From Bacillota bacterium (GTDB lineage Bacteria; Bacillota; Clostridia; Lachnospirales; Lachnospiraceae), in contig JAEZQN010000385.1 in assembly GCA_023441145.1 (NCBI GenBank), forward strand, positions 1 through 24,035: a stretch of 24,035 nucleotides of DNA, written 5' to 3'. The translations under genes were made by a program, and so were the position numbers. Each line of letters opens with the position of its first letter. Positions within the stretch are counted from its first letter, which is position 1. A model generated the notes under the pieces. The model saw only the letters and a program-made list of their open reading frames with translations, did no database searches and had not been told where the DNA came from. Below are positions 22,069 through 24,035 of the stretch, one piece after another.

Positions 22069-23850
22069 ATGACCTTAAGGGAACATATCGTACATAACAG
22101 AATAATAGCAGATGGAGCTATGGGAACATATTATGCAAGCAAAAAGGTGGATCAGCATGCCATTAGTGAATTAGCCAATCTAAAAGAGCCTGAGCTAGTG
22201 AAGTTAATTCACCGAGAATACATAGAAGTAGGAGCCACCATGCTTCGTACCAATACTTTTGCAGCCAATGTATTTTCACTTCATATTGGAGAGAATGTTA
22301 GGGAGCAGATCATACGGCAAGGGGTTCGCCTTGCCAAAGAGGTAAGGAAAGAAGCGAAACAACCCTTGTTTATTGTAGGCTCCGTTGGTCCAATTCCAAA
22401 TCAATATGGAGTAGAGGAAGAGGCTCTATTATTGGAGTATAAAGCTATTGTGGACATTTTTTTAGAAGAACAGGTAGAGGCAATACTGTTTGAGACATTT
22501 GCGGATTTTTATTATATACAACAGCTAATACCGTATATTAGAGAGAAAAGCGACTTATTTATCATGGCCAATTTCTGTGTAAACAAAAATGGCTATACTA
22601 TGTCTGGAATTTCAGCCAATCGGTTATGTCGACAAGCAGAAGAGATGAAAGAGCTTGATAGCTTTGGATTTAATTGTGGTATAGGTTCTGGTCATATGCT
22701 AACACTGATAGAAAATACTGTCTTGCCACAGAACAAATATATTACGATTATGCCTAATGCAGGATATCCAGAGCAGTTACAAAGTCGAATGGTATTTCGG
22801 GAGAATTCTCAATACTTCTTTGAAAATATGCAAAAAATTAGCCGCATGGGAGTATCCATACTAGGCGGTTGCTGTGGAACTACACCAAAACATATTGCCT
22901 TAATGGTGGAGAAGCTTATAGGAGAAGGCATCTTAATTACTAGTATTAGAGAGCATCAAAATAATGCAAGGCAGAACCAGATTAAACCTAAGGAAAATGA
23001 TTTTTATAAGCTATTCTCCTCTGGTAAGAAGGTAGTAGCTGTGGAGCTGGACCCTCCTTATGATGCTGATTACGAGAAGTTGGTGGAACTTACTAGAAGG
23101 CTTGAGACAGGTAGCTGTGATATTATTACTATGGCTGACTCCCCCATGGGAAGAAGTCGGGTAGATTCTATTCTTATGAGTATCAAGCTACATCAAGAAA
23201 CAGGAATGCCTGTAATGCCTCATATATGTTGTAGAGATAAGAACATGATAGCCATGCGTTCTTCTTTGTTAGGAGCCTATATTAATGGAATTCGTAATCT
23301 TCTTGTAGTAACAGGAGATCCTGTGCCGGGAGAAAGTAGGATTAACACAACCTCCGTTTTTGATTATAACTCTATTCGTCTTATGAAATATATAAAGGAG
23401 ATGAATGAGGAACATTTTAACAAAGATCCACTTTGTTATGGAGGCGCTCTTAACTATGCCAGAGGAAGCCTAGATAAAGTAGTTGAGCGTATAAAGTGTA
23501 AGATAGATGGAGGGGCCAGCTATTTTTTGAGTCAACCAGTCTATTCGAAGGAAGATATAGAGAGGCTGTATCAGATCAAAAAGAGAGTGGATACAAAGCT
23601 ATTATGTGGAATTATGCCTTTTGTTAGCTTTCGCAATGCGAACTTTATCAAAAACGAATTTTTTGGTATTACAGTTCCCGATTCCATTGTAATGCGTTAT
23701 CATAAAGATATGTCAAAAGAGGAAGCTGAGCTTGTAGGAGCCCAACTTGCCAATGAACTAATTGGCGAGTTAAAAGATTTTACAGATGGATATTATTTTA
23801 TGCTACCATTCAACCGGGTAAGTTTAATGGATAACATTCAAATACAATAA
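22069..23850 (+). CDS. yitJ: bifunctional homocysteine S-methyltransferase / 5,10-methylenetetrahydrofolate reductase
   Basis: 593 residues in two domains. Residues 1-295 form a homocysteine methyltransferase barrel: DGAMGTYY at 15-22 and zinc ligands C203 (FNCGIG) and C268/C269 (GGCCGTT). Residues about 316-590 form a methylenetetrahydrofolate reductase barrel: VAVELDPP, the TGDP motif and FLSQPVY, with a PFVSF segment late. The layout equals Bacillus subtilis YitJ. The reductase half makes 5-methyl-THF, and the other half transfers a methyl group to homocysteine, giving methionine. A metH gene follows after 21 bases, so the methyl-THF made here is probably used there. No SAM riboswitch or T-box fits in the short leader. 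Confidence 0.93.
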   Translation: MTLREHIVHNRIIADGAMGTYYASKKVDQHAISELANLKEPELVKLIHREYIEVGATMLRTNTFAANVFSLHIGENVREQIIRQGVRLAKEVRKEAKQPLFIVGSVGPIPNQYGVEEEALLLEYKAIVDIFLEEQVEAILFETFADFYYIQQLIPYIREKSDLFIMANFCVNKNGYTMSGISANRLCRQAEEMKELDSFGFNCGIGSGHMLTLIENTVLPQNKYITIMPNAGYPEQLQSRMVFRENSQYFFENMQKISRMGVSILGGCCGTTPKHIALMVEKLIGEGILITSIREHQNNARQNQIKPKENDFYKLFSSGKKVVAVELDPPYDADYEKLVELTRRLETGSCDIITMADSPMGRSRVDSILMSIKLHQETGMPVMPHICCRDKNMIAMRSSLLGAYINGIRNLLVVTGDPVPGESRINTTSVFDYNSIRLMKYIKEMNEEHFNKDPLCYGGALNYARGSLDKVVERIKCKIDGGASYFLSQPVYSKEDIERLYQIKKRVDTKLLCGIMPFVSFRNANFIKNEFFGITVPDSIVMRYHKDMSKEEAELVGAQLANELIGELKDFTDGYYFMLPFNRVSLMDNIQIQ

Positions 23851-23871
23851 GGAAAGGTGAGGAATTGTAGT

Positions 23872-24035
23872 ATGACTAATAAGGAATTAACACAATTAGT
23901 ACAATCAAAATATGTCATCCTAGATGGAGCAACTGGCTCTAACTTACAGGAATCAGGAATGATTTCTGGTGTATGTCCTGAAACATGGATATTAGAAAAT
24001 CCTAATATTTTAATAGAACTACAAAAGAATTATCT
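23872..24035 (+). CDS. metH: methionine synthase MetH, N-terminal fragment (runs off right edge)
   Basis: 54 complete codons are visible. The sequence YVILDGATGSNLQESGM followed by GVCPETWILENPNILIELQ is the very conserved beginning of the homocysteine-binding domain of cobalamin-dependent methionine synthase. It lies 21 bases downstream of the YitJ-type gene and is preceded by GGAAAGGTGAGG, so both are likely one operon in which MetH uses the methyl-THF made by the upstream enzyme. The cobalamin and folate domains lie outside the window. A stand-alone homocysteine methyltransferase cannot be excluded from this fragment alone. Confidence 0.85.
   Translation, partial: MTNKELTQLVQSKYVILDGATGSNLQESGMISGVCPETWILENPNILIELQKNY

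Overview
The window is about 24 kb of low-GC, densely packed DNA with Gram-positive style signals: strong AGGAGG ribosome binding sites, ATG/GTG/TTG starts, and hairpin-plus-U-tract terminators. Gene content (Tet(M)-like GTPase with a YacP-type domain, ECF sigma/anti-sigma pairs, ACR3/ArsC arsenic operon, DUF2975 plus small Xre regulator, YitJ-type methionine enzyme, a GH3 lipoprotein) suggests an anaerobic member of the Clostridia, most likely Lachnospiraceae. That placement is an inference from gene families; no rRNA or tRNA is present to confirm it. Nearly all genes lie on the + strand.

Layout. The left edge (1-106) is the end of an insertion sequence whose transposase reads leftwards off the window, followed by a small gene with a damaged or truncated 5' end (178-537) and a GrpB-family gene (576-1127). 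A strong sigma-A promoter then drives trkA-trkH (1260-4087), a potassium uptake system, ending in a good terminator. A lone anchored exported protein follows (4251-4985). Next comes a promoter-to-terminator unit (5067-8360): a DUF2975 membrane protein, a membrane-anchored leucine-rich-repeat protein broken by one in-frame TAA, a second DUF2975-like protein and a small Xre-type regulator. The arsenic operon arsR-acr3-arsC (8493-10302) has a perfect palindromic operator over its promoter.

The middle holds an ECF sigma factor with its overlapping anti-sigma partner (10377-11698) and an 883-residue fusion of a Tet(M)/EF-G-like ribosomal GTPase with a C-terminal Rae1/YacP-like NYN ribonuclease domain (11803-14454). 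This fusion is the most interesting gene here, because both parent families act in the ribosomal A site. It is followed by an EF-hand-like calcium-binding protein with a possible flagellar-type (sigma-D) promoter (14521-15651) and an ExoI-like GH3 beta-glucosidase lipoprotein (15801-17720).

The right part has a second, paralogous ECF sigma/anti-sigma pair (17908-19688) and a convergent small GNAT protein on the minus strand (19757-20032), the two separated by a bidirectional terminator. A large lipoprotein that also has a C-terminal membrane helix (20296-22014) follows. Last come a bifunctional homocysteine methyltransferase/methylenetetrahydrofolate reductase (22069-23850) and the start of metH (23872 to the window end), which form a methionine-synthesis unit: one gene makes methyl-THF and the next uses it.

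No gene-free stretch longer than 300 bases exists; the longest is 20033-20295, between the divergent GNAT and lipoprotein genes.
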